Positions 45,071-54,826 are shown, numbered from the stretch's first letter. The stretch is 64,000 bases of DNA from Natrinema pellirubrum DSM 15624 (GCF_000230735.2 NC_019962.1:1922001-1986000), one strand, 5' to 3'. Notes: generated by a model from the sequence alone, not told the origin. Program-made: numbers and translations.

Positions 45071-45206
45071 GGTCGTAATGCTGTGGTCCAAACCAGCAGG
45101 TCGATCCCCTGTACAATGAAATCTATCAGTGTCCAGACTGTGGGAACGTTCTCGCCGAGTAAGGCCAACTGCTTGCAGTCCTTCAGTGAGGATGGGTGGA
45201 CCACCC

Positions 45207-45632
45207 ATGGCACAAGCTACCTCAGACATCGAACAGTGCGTCAAAGAGTGGATAGATATCTGGAACAACGGGGCGTACGAACGACTTCCAGACGTCCTCG
45301 ACGAATCAGCGACAGTGTACGACCCCGGTGCACCAGGCGGAGTGCTAGAGGGACGTGACGAGTTCGAAGTCCACCTGCAAGAACTTCGAACAGGATTTCC
45401 AGATTTTACCATCGAGATTGGGGAGATGCTTTCGGAGGATGGAGTCGTCATGACAGAGTGGACTGCAACGGCCACACACGACGGGCAATTCAACGATATC
45501 CCAGCAACCAATCGTAAGATCGAACTCCAAGGAATGTCGAAAACCGTGGTCCGAGACGGACAAATCGTGGAAGATCAGGTGTGTCACGATTTCTACGCCT
45601 TCTTGGAACAGCTTGGTCTTACCGACGAATAG
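45207..45632 (+). CDS. SnoaL-like ester cyclase family protein
   Basis: The 141-residue protein starts MAQATSDIEQCVKEWIDIWN. It has the NTF2/SnoaL fold pattern: VYDPGAPGGVLEGRDEFEVH, GFPDFTIEIGEML, VVMTEWTATATHDGQFNDIP, VVRDGQIVEDQVCHDFYAFL. Such proteins bind small hydrophobic substrates and sometimes catalyse aldol-type cyclisations. The substrate is unknown. It stands alone between transposon scraps. Confidence 0.82.
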   Translation: MAQATSDIEQCVKEWIDIWNNGAYERLPDVLDESATVYDPGAPGGVLEGRDEFEVHLQELRTGFPDFTIEIGEMLSEDGVVMTEWTATATHDGQFNDIPATNRKIELQGMSKTVVRDGQIVEDQVCHDFYAFLEQLGLTDE

Positions 45633-45687
45633 GGGTAGACCTCACTCTCCCACTTAAAATACTATTGTACTAACACTACACGAACGC

Positions 45688-45812
45688 TACAGGGATCTAC
45701 ACTCGCAATCCAGCCAGCGAGTTCTCCAAGAGTTCGCTGAAGCGTTCATCGGCTGGTATGCAAGCGACGACCCAGACGATACCCCGCCAGGGTATCGCAA
45801 ACGAGGTAACGG
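45688..45812 (+). pseudogene. Fragment of tnpB
   Basis: Translates as YRDLHSQSSQRVLQEFAEAF, then GWYASDDPDDTPPGYRKRGN. This matches residues about 65-108 of the TnpB at 36759-38075 (YKGLHSQSSQRVLEELAEAF). It ends at unrelated sequence. Confidence 0.8.
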
Positions 45813-46019
45813 GCCGAGTCTGCCCTGCTCATTGATCGCTCGTCTCGTCGTTCCTGTTCTCGCTAGGTGCGCTCAGCGAGAACGTGTGCGGGATTGATCA
45901 TCAACACGTGTCATCCTCCCCGTGAGCCGCGCGGCGTGTAAGCGCAGCCTCTCGCCCTGCAAGGAATGTCAATGAATAGATACAGGCGGGTTGAATGCCC
46001 CACTACACCACGGTACATC

Positions 46020-46618
46020 TTAGGAAAATTCACCGGGGTATAGAACCGTGGCAAGTCGCAGCCACGGTTTTAGATACCTCCCCACGGTCGCTAAAGGCTT
46101 CAAAAACCGTGGTTTGGTTTAGGTATGACGATTTTCTGATATAGGGTTTTGCTGAATTTCTATTGGTATTTGGAATGGTGTTGTGGAAATCGCATGGCGT
46201 CGCGGGGGTGGCGATCCGATTTCCGGGCGAATTTGAGAGGTCCTCGATCGAGGTAATTGAAATCTGAAACGGTGGCGTTTAACCGGTCAATGTAAATCTG
46301 CAACGATAGAGTGAAAATGGCAAGACGTCGTGGGGGTGGTGTTCGGTATTTCCGGTTCTTCTCTTCGTTTTCAATTGGTTTTTGGAATGGTTTCGTAGGA
46401 GCCCGTTTGTGCTTTCGCGGGGTGTTTCGCCAGGGTAGTAGTGACGGACCTTCTCTTTTCGCAGGGTTTTCCGCCGGGTAATGCACGGGTCAGTTGTTTT
46501 TCGCAGGGGGTGTGAGAGAAGGAGATTGAAAGTCTACAACTTCTGCAAGGATTTCCGCTCTCCTGCAAGAACCCCTGCGAAAGCATTTACGTAACCCAGA
46601 TATCGATCGAAATGAGTC
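46020..46618. repeat. Repeat-rich A+T-shifted stretch upstream of the resolvase-like gene
   Basis: Several ACCGTGG/CCACGGT repeats at 46047-46113, including AACCGTGGC...GCCACGGTT. Paired blocks TATTTGGAATGGTGTTGTGG (about 46168) and TTTTTGGAATGGTTTCGTAGG (about 46378) each occur about 30-40 bp upstream of a GGGGTG run. This could be iterons or a regulatory region. No gene seen. Confidence 0.4.
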
Positions 46619-47479
46619 ATGATAGATACGACGATTGAGGATTACAATTCGGTTGGAAGATCCTCTGAGACAGAGGCAGAGATCGACGGCGAGGAATTCC
46701 CGTCCAAAACAGAGGAAGAGACGGGAGTCGAGTCCGATAACGAGGACACCCCTCAATTCCTCGCGGTAGCGACCGCAAAAGCTCGTACATCGCTCTCGGA
46801 TCCGATCCGAGCAGTCCTCAAATATGCCGCGGAGCAGGAGGGAGCAGAGAGCGACTACAAGGATCGGACCGAGCTCGTTACCGACGTCACAACTGGCACG
46901 AGCCAGTCCGCACCCGTCGCTGCCCACGGTGGAATCATTACCTGGAGCGTTCGCCCGGATCGATCTGCGGTCGATGCTGGGCTTGAGTTGCTTGATGACA
47001 CGGAGAGCCTTTCGGTAGTGGTTATTGACAAAATCGAGAGTCTCGGGGCGACCGCGGCAGACATGGAGGAGCGAGCGGCGCGGATCCTCGATTCGCATGG
47101 TTGTGACTTGGTCCTTCTCGAATCAGGTCTCCACCTCGAAGCGGAGAGTGAGGCAGCGCAAGCGCACATCCGAACGCTCGCCGCGGTTGATCGTGCCGGG
47201 ATCGAAATACAGCGGGAAGCGACTGTGTCGGACCTTCGTGCGCGCGGCGCGGACCTGCCCTCGGGTGGGCGAGCTCCGCTGGGTTTCGAATGGCGAGATG
47301 GCGAACTCGTAACCTCGGATCAGTACTCTCGCGTGTGTTCGACGTTGGAACTCATCGAAGCGGAGTCAGGTGACGTAGGGATCTCCAAGGGGGAAGCAGC
47401 GCGGCGTCTGGACACGTCACACCGCACTATCAACCGGTGCCTCGATGACCGGCCTGATCTGTACGGGCTCGACAATTAA
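46619..47479 (+). CDS. Resolvase-like DNA-binding protein
   Basis: The 286-residue protein has an acidic N-terminal tail. A Rossmann-like region follows (SVVVIDKIESLGATAADMEE, CDLVLLESGLHLEAESEAAQ) that resembles a serine-recombinase catalytic fold but lacks a clear YxRxS start. The C-terminus has LPSGGRAPLGFEWRDGELV and an HTH SKGEAARRLDTSHRTINRCL. The GRAPLGFEW block is the recombinase-like linker seen in many integrated haloarchaeal elements. It may be a resolvase relative or a regulator; catalysis is doubtful. Confidence 0.65.
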   Translation: MIDTTIEDYNSVGRSSETEAEIDGEEFPSKTEEETGVESDNEDTPQFLAVATAKARTSLSDPIRAVLKYAAEQEGAESDYKDRTELVTDVTTGTSQSAPVAAHGGIITWSVRPDRSAVDAGLELLDDTESLSVVVIDKIESLGATAADMEERAARILDSHGCDLVLLESGLHLEAESEAAQAHIRTLAAVDRAGIEIQREATVSDLRARGADLPSGGRAPLGFEWRDGELVTSDQYSRVCSTLELIEAESGDVGISKGEAARRLDTSHRTINRCLDDRPDLYGLDN

Positions 47480-47632
47480 CCATCATATATGGTTGAATTA
47501 CCATTTTACCCAAAATGTCCCAACAGACGTCTAAGAGCCTAGCCACTTGAATCTCTCCTCATTTCGGAGATTCGATCCAATGCGGGGATAGACTCTAACG
47601 ATGATTCCTTGAAATGACTTCACGTTCCGTTC

Positions 47633-48974
47633 ATGACGAACGCTGACACTCATATCGAGACGCTTCGAGAGAAGATTCGCAATGGCGACCGAGAGCTTGA
47701 TGAGGCTAACCAGAACGCCCTGATCGAATTCAGTGACGAACTTTTCCTCATCCCCAGCCAAGTCGGCGATTATCGGCACCTCAAACTTCTTCGACATAAT
47801 GTGAGGATGGCTGAGCATGCTGGTAGTCCCGTAGAGGCGCTTGAAGATGAGGACGCTGCGAAAGAGATCGTTCGCTGGATTCACCGCACATACGACAACG
47901 AGGAAACCAACCGGGATTACCGAGTCGCGCTGAAACAATTCGGACGGCGAGTCACTGACGAGAACGGAGATGATCCGCCTGAATCGATGGAGTGGATTCC
48001 ATCGAACACTCCGAGTACGTACGACCCGGCTCCAGAACCCAGTAACATGCTTCAGTGGAAGAAGGACGTGCTTCCACTGATCGACGCTACTCGAAACCCT
48101 CGTGATGCAGCCCTCATCGCTGTTGGATGGGATGCAGGACCGCGGTCAGGTGAGCTTCGGGACCTCACGGTTGGGGATATTACTGACTACGAACACGGCT
48201 ATCAGATCACTGTTCAAGGGAAAACAGGGCAGCGAACGGTTCCACTCATTCCCAGTGTTCCGTTTCTCCAGCGATGGCTTGCAGCCCATCCGAGCGATGA
48301 TCCACAGGCACCTCTTTGGTAGCGTGTCATAGAATACGTCTCATACCCTCAACTTGGCGATTATACAGCTTCCAATTCGCGTGTAATCCTATGAATTTCG
48401 TCAGCCATGGGTTTTGCTCAAGGGCGAAACCGTGAACAACGCCTCCTGAGAACTATTCTATGACACGCTCCTTTGGAGTAAATTGAGCGAGCCAGAGGCA
48501 CCGAGCTACAACGCTCTTCGAACAGCTGTGAAGGACGCCGCAGATCGAGCAGGAGTGAGTAAGCCAGTGACGTTCACAAACTTCCGTAAGTCCAGCGCGT
48601 CCCACTTGGCTTCACGCGGACTGAATCAAGCTCATATAGAGGATCACCATGGTTGGACTCGGGGGAGCGATGTTGCTTCTCGATACGTTTCTGTATTCGC
48701 CGATGATACTGGCCGAGAAGTCGCTCGTGCCCACGGATTAGAAATAAGCGAGGCAGATGAACCCGAATCTACCGCACCAATCGAATGCCCTCGATGTCAT
48801 CAACGAACGCCGCGTGAAATAGACCAGTGTCTTCATTGCCGACAAACGATAGATAAGGAAACCGCACTCCAACAAGAACAAACCTGCGACTGGTGTGGAT
48901 CCGTTATCTCAAGCTACTCCGATCATATTCCGAACTGTCCTAGCGTTGAGATAGCCCAAGAAGAACCGTACTAA
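47633..48974 (+). pseudogene. Tyrosine recombinase (integrase), split by a 151-bp MITE
   Basis: Joining 47633-48319 and 48477-48974 gives one 394-residue protein. The N-terminal SAM-like core-binding part runs about 1-120. The catalytic domain has AGPRSGELRDLTVGDI (Arg), FTNFRKSSASHLASRG (His/Arg-type box) and HHGWTRGSDVASRYVSVF (His and the Tyr). The C-terminus has two zinc knuckles (CPRCHQRT...CLHC, CDWCG...C). Excision of the MITE and one CTTTGG restores ...APLW|SKLSEP.... The insertion separates the Arg from the Tyr, so this copy should be inactive. It probably served the att site at 51472. Confidence 0.9.
48320..48470. repeat. 151-bp MITE of the ISH11 type
   Basis: Ends TAGCGTGTCATAGAA and GAGCGTGTCATAGAA (reverse strand) match ISH11-type copy 2. 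Flanked by 6-bp direct repeats CTTTGG at 48314-48319 and 48471-48476. No coding capacity. Confidence 0.92.
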
Positions 48975-49034
48975 TTCCCGTCAAATCACTCATTCTGCCA
49001 TCACAAGGGGCTGCAAATTCTGCCCTCTCTGTAC

Positions 49035-50417
49035 TCATGAGTTACTTTTGGGAGTAACCAGATCAGATAATTCGAAGAGAAGGACATCGTCACGCGCATC
49101 AGCGACGCGATCGAGGTCGTCGGTGTATCCGGAGCGGCTGAACAAGACGTACAGTGTCTCCCCGTCTGCTGGCTCTTCTGACCATCGTATTTCGGACGCT
49201 GTTCGTTCGAGATCGGCGAGGACACCTTCACTCACAGGTCGGGAGGTGAATTTGCACTCGCCAGCGACGAGCCCCTCGTCGGTGAGGCCGAGGACGTCCA
49301 GTTCGTGTTCCTTGAACCACCACTGCCCGACGTCATGGAACCGTCGGTCGATGAGGTCAGGGAGTTCGCGCTGGCAGAACCGTTCGAACAACGGGCTCAC
49401 GTAATCCGCCAGCTCGGGCGCGACGAGTTCGTCGTATGCGTCGTCACCGAGCATACGAAGTTGGTCCTGGGTTCCGTACACGAACCGGAACCAGAACCGG
49501 AACAAGGGAGCCGCGATGCGATACCGACCGCGTTTCGAGGACGTCGGCGATTCCGTTACGGGGATATGGCGTTCGACGAGGCGGAGTCGGCGGAGTTTCT
49601 GGAGGTACGTGCTGAGCGATCCGGAGTCCACGCCGGCCATGCCCGCAATCTCGTTCGGGGTGCGACGGCCGTGGGCGAGCGCACGGAGGATGCTGAAGTA
49701 CGTATTCGGCTGTCGGAGTTCGGTGCGGAGCAGGAATTCGGGCTCGGAGTACAGGAGGCCACGCTCCGATAGAATCGACTGCTGGACGTTCGTTCCTAAC
49801 GGTTGGTCGGGATCGATGGTCTGGAGGTAGTACGGTGTGCCCCCGTAGATCGACCACGCGGTGATAGCGGTCTCGGGGTCGTACTCCGGGAAGAACTGGT
49901 GTGCATCGGCTACGTCGAGTGGTTTGAGATCGATCGTCGCCGTCCGCCGACCGTACAGCGGTGCGCTTCCAGAAAGCACCTTGTCCTCCATGACACTGAT
50001 CGACGAGCCGACGAGTACGAGCGTCATCCCCGTCTCCTGTAACACCATATCCCAGACGCGCTGAATTCGGGACGGCAACGACTCGTCCTCCTCAATGAGG
50101 AACGGAAACTCGTCGATGACGACGATCGCGTCTTCCTCGCCGAGTGCTTCAAGGAGTGCTTCCCAGTCACGGCGGACGTTCCGCAGCGACGGGAACTGTG
50201 CGGTGGCGGTATCGACGAACTGTTCGAGTTGGTTCTGTGCTGTGGACTCGACCGCTTGGTAGTAGACAGCGTCGTCCCGATCAGCGATGGACTGGCGAAC
50301 GAGCTCACTCTTACCGAGGCGACGCCGGCCGTAGATCACGACGAGATCCCCAGTCTCGGACTCATAGCAGTCCGTGAGTTGATCGAGTTCGATGTCTCGA
50401 TCAACGAAGTGCTCCAT
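49035..50417 (-). CDS. Archaeal AAA-type ATPase with C-terminal PD-(D/E)XK-like DUF234 domain
   Basis: The 460-residue protein starts MEHFVDRDIELDQL (ATG at 50417; longer frame unlikely). Walker A-like VVIYGRRRLGKSELVRQSI is near residue 27 and Walker B AIVVIDEFPFLIE near 100. A winged helix (about 250-310) follows, and then DUF234-like WWFKEHELDVLGLTDEGLVA, GECKF with E...D...ECK nuclease-like residues. These haloarchaeal/thermococcal ATPases are widespread, often mobile, and of uncertain function. Confidence 0.85.
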   Translation of the reverse strand: MEHFVDRDIELDQLTDCYESETGDLVVIYGRRRLGKSELVRQSIADRDDAVYYQAVESTAQNQLEQFVDTATAQFPSLRNVRRDWEALLEALGEEDAIVVIDEFPFLIEEDESLPSRIQRVWDMVLQETGMTLVLVGSSISVMEDKVLSGSAPLYGRRTATIDLKPLDVADAHQFFPEYDPETAITAWSIYGGTPYYLQTIDPDQPLGTNVQQSILSERGLLYSEPEFLLRTELRQPNTYFSILRALAHGRRTPNEIAGMAGVDSGSLSTYLQKLRRLRLVERHIPVTESPTSSKRGRYRIAAPLFRFWFRFVYGTQDQLRMLGDDAYDELVAPELADYVSPLFERFCQRELPDLIDRRFHDVGQWWFKEHELDVLGLTDEGLVAGECKFTSRPVSEGVLADLERTASEIRWSEEPADGETLYVLFSRSGYTDDLDRVADARDDVLLFELSDLVTPKSNS

Positions 50418-50441
50418 ACAGCCAGTAGCATCTCCGACCAA

Positions 50442-50657
50442 ATGGAATTTTCGATTTCAGAAATCACGATTTCCAAACGTGTGATTTCTTTCTATGGGGA
50501 GAGAAGCTGGAGGCGAATGTCCCAAACGCTGTGTAACGGGATCCCAATCCTTTGCATGCCGTGGGATTTTCCGGCTCTATACCCTCAGCACCATCTATGG
50601 CTGGATTGATCCAGCGAACGGCACAGGCGATCGATGATATGTAGCAGCCGATATGGC
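50442..50657. other. Intergenic
   Basis: A+T-richer stretch between the ATPase and a small membrane gene; holds the ATPase promoter region. No gene seen. Confidence 0.3.
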
Positions 50658-50765
50658 ATGGATCGAGTCGCGCCGAAAGCCGTGATCGCCATCGTGCTTT
50701 TGATCACCGGATTGGCCATCCCGGTGATCCCAATTGTCTGGATCGCCCGGATTATTGCCAAGTAA
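50658..50765 (+). CDS. Tiny single-helix membrane protein
   Basis: A 35-residue frame: MDRVAPKAVIAIVLLITGLA followed by IPVIPIVWIARIIAK. One hydrophobic helix with positive ends. Small proteins of this kind occur in haloarchaeal viruses and plasmids. Could be chance, but composition is coherent. Confidence 0.4.
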   Translation: MDRVAPKAVIAIVLLITGLAIPVIPIVWIARIIAK

Positions 50766-50829
50766 TCAATGGAGCAGCGGGGGCGAAATACACACTGTTT
50801 ATTCAACGAGATTCTGTCAACAACACCGG

Positions 50830-51100
50830 TAGAGGAGGAACAGATCTACGCTCCGTTCGGACACATAGCAGTCCCATGGTACACTGACGTGGAACGCTAC
50901 TGTGTATCCAGTTCGTGGGACACAGACGTGATACAGAATCATGGTTCTGTAACGCGGTACAGTATCTTGGTCTGCTGATCTGGTACTGTCCGATGGTACG
51001 GTATCATGGTACTGGTACCCGTTACAGTCCCATCGAAACCTACCTCAATACAGTACAATGCAGATGTGAGTGTTCCGAGCTATATTCCAGAATCATGGCT
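50830..51100. repeat. GGTAC-rich repeat stretch
   Basis: Repeated TGGTAC, CGGTAC and ATCATGGT words (e.g. 50874, 50938, 50955, 50984, 50996, 51005, 51012, 51017). No gene. May be an iteron-like or regulatory region near the island edge. Confidence 0.35.
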
Positions 51101-51471
51101 ACGGCCAGCCCCATCTATCACACTCTGAGAAATGAAATAATACCGATTTGGTGAATTCTCCCTTCGCTTATAAAGGGAATGAGGCAATCTTTGTCGGAAT
51201 GGGACTTCTGGATGAATAGAACCATGGCTGACTTAAAGAATCTCGAAATTGGCGATCCCGGTTCGGTGCCTCTATTTGCCCACAACGAACACTCATCTGG
51301 GTACGCTTAATCGAGTCGCAAATCGTTAGGATAGGTCGGGTGTCCCACTAAGGCAATTAACTGGGTGCCTTTTTAACCTCCAGACCATAGTATCGCTCAC
51401 ACGGTCGAAAACCATGGTCTCAGCGGACGGGTAATTGTGTGAGACGGGAATTGCCAGCGAGGTGAAGTATA

Positions 51472-51514
51472 CCCTCTCACGGCAATGACCAGGGTTCGAA
51501 TCCCTGTCGGAGCA
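51472..51514 (+). other. 3' half of tRNA-Glu(CUC): probable attachment site
   Basis: From the anticodon loop CTCTCAC through the T arm (CAGGG TTCGAAT CCCTG) to acceptor strand TCGGAGC and discriminator A, the sequence is a haloarchaeal tRNA-Glu 3' half. The 5' half is missing (the preceding ATACC does not pair properly with GGCAA). It marks the boundary between IS-rich and stable DNA, with an integrase gene 2.5 kb to its left. Confidence 0.7.
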
Positions 51515-51632
51515 TTTCTCTCACTCCGAGTCGACCAGTGATATTTGGAGGCAGACTCCAGTTTTGATCCCGTTACCGACGCGACTGCGACGGGAGACGA
51601 GCCGATGGCAGCCAAAGTGAACGCTGTCGGAA

Positions 51633-52706
51633 CTACGATCGTCCCTGTAGCAAGCCGTCGTTCACGTCGAGCGGGTCCTCGAAGTCACCGACCAGTGCCT
51701 CGAGGGCGTCGGTCGCCGTCAGGAGTCCGACGACGGTCCCGTCAGCCTCGACGAGCGCGAGTTCCTGCTGTGCCGCCTGTAGTTTGTCGATCGCGTCGCT
51801 GACGTGCATATCGGCGGGAAGCGTCATCGGCGGTGTCGCGATGTCGGCGAAGGATACGTCGCCGGTTCGCAGCTCGTCGATCCGGTCGACGACCGTCGGG
51901 GCGTAGACGATCCCGACGAACGACTCCGGACTCTCCTCGATCAGTGGAAACCGGGTGTGAGGACTCGAGCCGATCCGGTCGACGTTCTCCGCAGTGGAGG
52001 TCGTCGTCGAGAGGAACGTGACGTTCTCGACGGGCGTCATCTCGTCCTCGACCGGCCGGTCGCCGACCGTCAGGGCGTTGATGATCTCCTCGCGTCGGTC
52101 GTCGGGGACGTCGCCCCGTTCGAGGACCGACGCGAGTCGGTTCCGGAGTTCGGCACGCGTTTCGATGATCTCCGTCTCGGTCTCGAGCCACGCACCGGTC
52201 ATCTCGATCCCGAACCGGTGTAGCGTCCACTTCGCGACGGCATCACCGAACCAGATCACAGGCGAGAGGAGTTTCGCGAACCAGTACAGCGGGGTGGCCC
52301 CGTACCTCGCGACGAACTTCGTTCGCTCGACGCCGAGGTAGGTCGGCGTCTGTTCGCCGTGGGTGAGATGGAGGAGGTTGATGATGACGAACGCGAGGAC
52401 GGCACCGGAACCCGCGGAGGCAAGCGCGGTGTTCTCGAAGACGGGACGGATGATCGTCGCGAGCGCCGGTTCGGCGACGATACCGACGGCGATGCTCGTT
52501 CCGCTGATGCCCACCTGACAGCTGGTCAGGTAGATCTCGAGTTCGTTGGTCATTTCCCACGCACGCCGCAGCCCCGGTTCGTCGAATTCCGACTCGGGGT
52601 ACTGTCGGACGCGAGTGAGCGCGAACTCGATCGCGACGAAAAAGGCGTTCGCCAGAATGAGGGCGATGCCAGCGACCAACCGTCCGCCGATTTCGACCGG
52701 CTCCAT
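51633..52706 (-). CDS. CNNM/CBS-domain membrane protein (CorC/HlyC-like)
   Basis: The 357-residue protein has a DUF21/CNNM membrane domain of three to four helices (residues about 8-170: LVAGIALILANAFFVAIEFAL, LTSCQVGISGTSIAVGI, SAGSGAVLAFVIINLLHLTHG). Two CBS domains follow: about 215-275 (MTPVENVTFL) and 280-345 (MTLPADMHVSDAIDKLQ). This family includes Mg2+/Co2+ efflux proteins. The C-terminal CorC_HlyC transporter-associated domain is absent. Confidence 0.88.
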   Translation of the reverse strand: MEPVEIGGRLVAGIALILANAFFVAIEFALTRVRQYPESEFDEPGLRRAWEMTNELEIYLTSCQVGISGTSIAVGIVAEPALATIIRPVFENTALASAGSGAVLAFVIINLLHLTHGEQTPTYLGVERTKFVARYGATPLYWFAKLLSPVIWFGDAVAKWTLHRFGIEMTGAWLETETEIIETRAELRNRLASVLERGDVPDDRREEIINALTVGDRPVEDEMTPVENVTFLSTTTSTAENVDRIGSSPHTRFPLIEESPESFVGIVYAPTVVDRIDELRTGDVSFADIATPPMTLPADMHVSDAIDKLQAAQQELALVEADGTVVGLLTATDALEALVGDFEDPLDVNDGLLQGRS

Positions 52707-52871
52707 GAACTGACGATTCGTCGAGAGTTCATATGAAAATACTTCTACTTTCCGGCAGGCTGGAACGTCGGTATCTACCGACGGCGCTGCCAGTACACTG
52801 TCACTTCGATCGGTGGCCGGCCGTCCTCGTCCGACCGACGGGGTCGGTTCCGAGGAGAGCCGTCGATCGAT

Positions 52872-53300
52872 TCAGTCGCGGACGACGATGACTGGCACCG
52901 GTGATCGGCGGACCACCTTTTCCGCGACGCTGCCGAGCATGATACGCGACATTCGCTCGCGGCCGTGGCTTCCGATAACGACCGTCTCGTAGTCGTCCAC
53001 CGTCACCAGCTCGACGATCTCCTGGTCGGGTTTCCCCGTCGCGATTTCGGTATCGATATCGTGGCCGTGGTCCGTGGCGATGTCGACTGCTTCGTCGAGG
53101 ATATCGCGCCCGTCATCGCGGCCGCGTTCGACGGCCGGAACCCGATCCTCGGGGTCCTGAAACGCCGTCCAGTACCCGTCCGGAACCGGAACGACGTACA
53201 GGGCGGTGACGTCCGCATCCGGGAACTTCTCGAGCGCGTACTCGAGTGCGTCTTTCGCCGGCGCTGACCCGTCGTAGGGAACGAGGAGTCGGTCACTCAT
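52872..53300 (-). CDS. Universal stress protein UspA, single domain
   Basis: The 142-residue protein has MSDRLLVPYDGSAPAKDALE at its start, and the ATP-binding pattern VIGSHGRERMSRIMLGSVAE. It belongs to the ATP-binding branch. It is the first of four Usp genes in a row, all on the minus strand with their own gaps, which suggests separate promoters. Confidence 0.9.
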   Translation of the reverse strand: MSDRLLVPYDGSAPAKDALEYALEKFPDADVTALYVVPVPDGYWTAFQDPEDRVPAVERGRDDGRDILDEAVDIATDHGHDIDTEIATGKPDQEIVELVTVDDYETVVIGSHGRERMSRIMLGSVAEKVVRRSPVPVIVVRD

Positions 53301-53451
53301 ACCGACCGCTACGACGACCGGCAGTATAATACCGGCACCGTGTTCGAACCGCCGGCCGATCGGCCGGCGACAGCGACCCGTCGGCCGGACTCGCCGACTG
53401 TCTCCGGTTGATGTGGTCGGCGGGGGACATCCAGCGTCCCGGTTATCGCTC

Positions 53452-54366
53452 TCAGGTGGCGTTCATCGGAACACAAAACACCGGCAATTCGGCGTTCCGG
53501 ACGACGTTTTCGGTCACGCTCCCGAGGAAGTGTCGCTCGAGGCCCGAGCGGCCGTGTGTCCCCATCGCGATGAGATCGATATCGTTGCCGTCGGCGTAAT
53601 CCAGGACGACTCTCGCCGGCGGCCCCGTCGCGACGGTTCCCGTGAGGGTGCAGCCGCGCTCGCGCGCTCGTTCGCGGACCGACTCGAGGGCGTCCTCCCC
53701 GGGGCGCTCGAGTTCGGACAGGACCTCACCGGGCGCTCGCTGTGGCGAGAACCGTCTCGTGTCGACCGAGTAGACCGCGTGGGTCATCGCGTCGAAGGCC
53801 GCCGCGAGCGCCAGTCCCCAGTCGACGGCGACCGCCGCACCGTCGCTCCCGTCCGTCGGCAGGAGGACGTTCCGGACGGTGTCCTCGGTGAGCGGCTCGT
53901 CACTCGCCGCTGGCGGCACGACGAGTATCGGGGCCCCGACGGTCCGGAGGACGTTTTCGGTGACGCTCCCGAGAACGACCCGTTTGACACCCGTTTGCCC
54001 CTTTGTTCCCATCGCGACGACGTCGATATCGTGTTCATCGACGTAGCGATCGATGACCCGAAAGGGCGTCCCCTGCTCGGTCGCCGTCGTGACCTCGAGA
54101 TCCGGATACCGGTCGCGGATCATCGACGAGACGGATTCGACGGCCGACTCGGCGTCGGCCTCGAGCGCGGCCCGCTGTTCGTCCGCGTCCGACTCGAGAA
54201 CGGACGTAATACCCTCGATCGCGGAGGTGTCGACGGCCGAGAGGACGTGGACGCTCGCGTCGGCCATCGCGGCGAGATCGACGCCTCGTTTCGCCCCTGC
54301 GAGCGCACCGTCGCTGCCGTCGGTCGGTATGAGGACCGAATCGATCGTATCGATCGTCGGTGACAT
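53452..54366 (-). CDS. Tandem UspA-domain protein
   Basis: The 304-residue protein has two Usp domains, each with a G-2x-G-9x-G-S pattern: AMGTKGQTGVKRVVLGSVTE (about residue 120) and AMGTHGRSGLERHFLGSVTE (about 270). The two halves are similar, so it arose by duplication and probably forms an intramolecular dimer. It begins MSPTIDTIDSVLIPTDGSDG. Confidence 0.9.
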   Translation of the reverse strand: MSPTIDTIDSVLIPTDGSDGALAGAKRGVDLAAMADASVHVLSAVDTSAIEGITSVLESDADEQRAALEADAESAVESVSSMIRDRYPDLEVTTATEQGTPFRVIDRYVDEHDIDVVAMGTKGQTGVKRVVLGSVTENVLRTVGAPILVVPPAASDEPLTEDTVRNVLLPTDGSDGAAVAVDWGLALAAAFDAMTHAVYSVDTRRFSPQRAPGEVLSELERPGEDALESVRERARERGCTLTGTVATGPPARVVLDYADGNDIDLIAMGTHGRSGLERHFLGSVTENVVRNAELPVFCVPMNAT

Positions 54367-54424
54367 CGCGAGTGACTTCGGTTTCCCGTTGATTAATGCT
54401 GTGGGGGGGGCGGCCGGCAGCCGG

Positions 54425-54826
54425 TCACTCGACGAGTAACACCGGGACCATCGCCGCCTCGGAGACGCGTTTCGACACGCTCCCGCGAACGAGATGGTCG
54501 AGTTCCCGATGGCGACCGATAACGATCAGGTCGATATCATGGTCGGCGGCGTAGTCGAGGATCGCGCGATGGCGAAGGCCATGTGTCACGTCACCCGTGA
54601 TCCGATCGACACCGGCGGCCGTCGCCCGATCGCGGACGTGTTCGACCGCCTGTCTGCCGACGTCCTCGAGATCGCTAAAGTCGATGCCGGGAGCGATCGC
54701 AGCGGAGTTGACCACGTACAGCGTGTGCAGCGTCGCGTCGTGTTCGGCAGCGAGCGCGATCGCTTCGTCGATCGCCCGGTCGGTCTCCTCGCGCCCGTCG
54801 GTCGGAACGAGAATTCGGTCGTACAT
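54425..54826 (-). CDS. UspA-family protein
   Basis: The 133-residue protein starts MYDRILVPTDGREETDRAID. The nucleotide motif is VIGRHRELDHLVRGSVSKRV, where the usual second Gly is replaced, so ATP binding may be weaker. Third member of the Usp row. Confidence 0.88.
   Translation of the reverse strand: MYDRILVPTDGREETDRAIDEAIALAAEHDATLHTLYVVNSAAIAPGIDFSDLEDVGRQAVEHVRDRATAAGVDRITGDVTHGLRHRAILDYAADHDIDLIVIGRHRELDHLVRGSVSKRVSEAAMVPVLLVE

Noticed and set aside
44875-45213. N-terminal extension of the regulator at 44074-44874
   Set aside because: The extra residues translate a transposon-end scrap and lack similarity to HTH regulators; the ATG at 44874 gives the normal start.
51472-51514. Complete tRNA-Glu gene
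   Set aside because: Only the anticodon loop to the 3' end is present. The 5' acceptor, D arm and a pairing anticodon stem are missing, so it is recorded as an attachment-site fragment.
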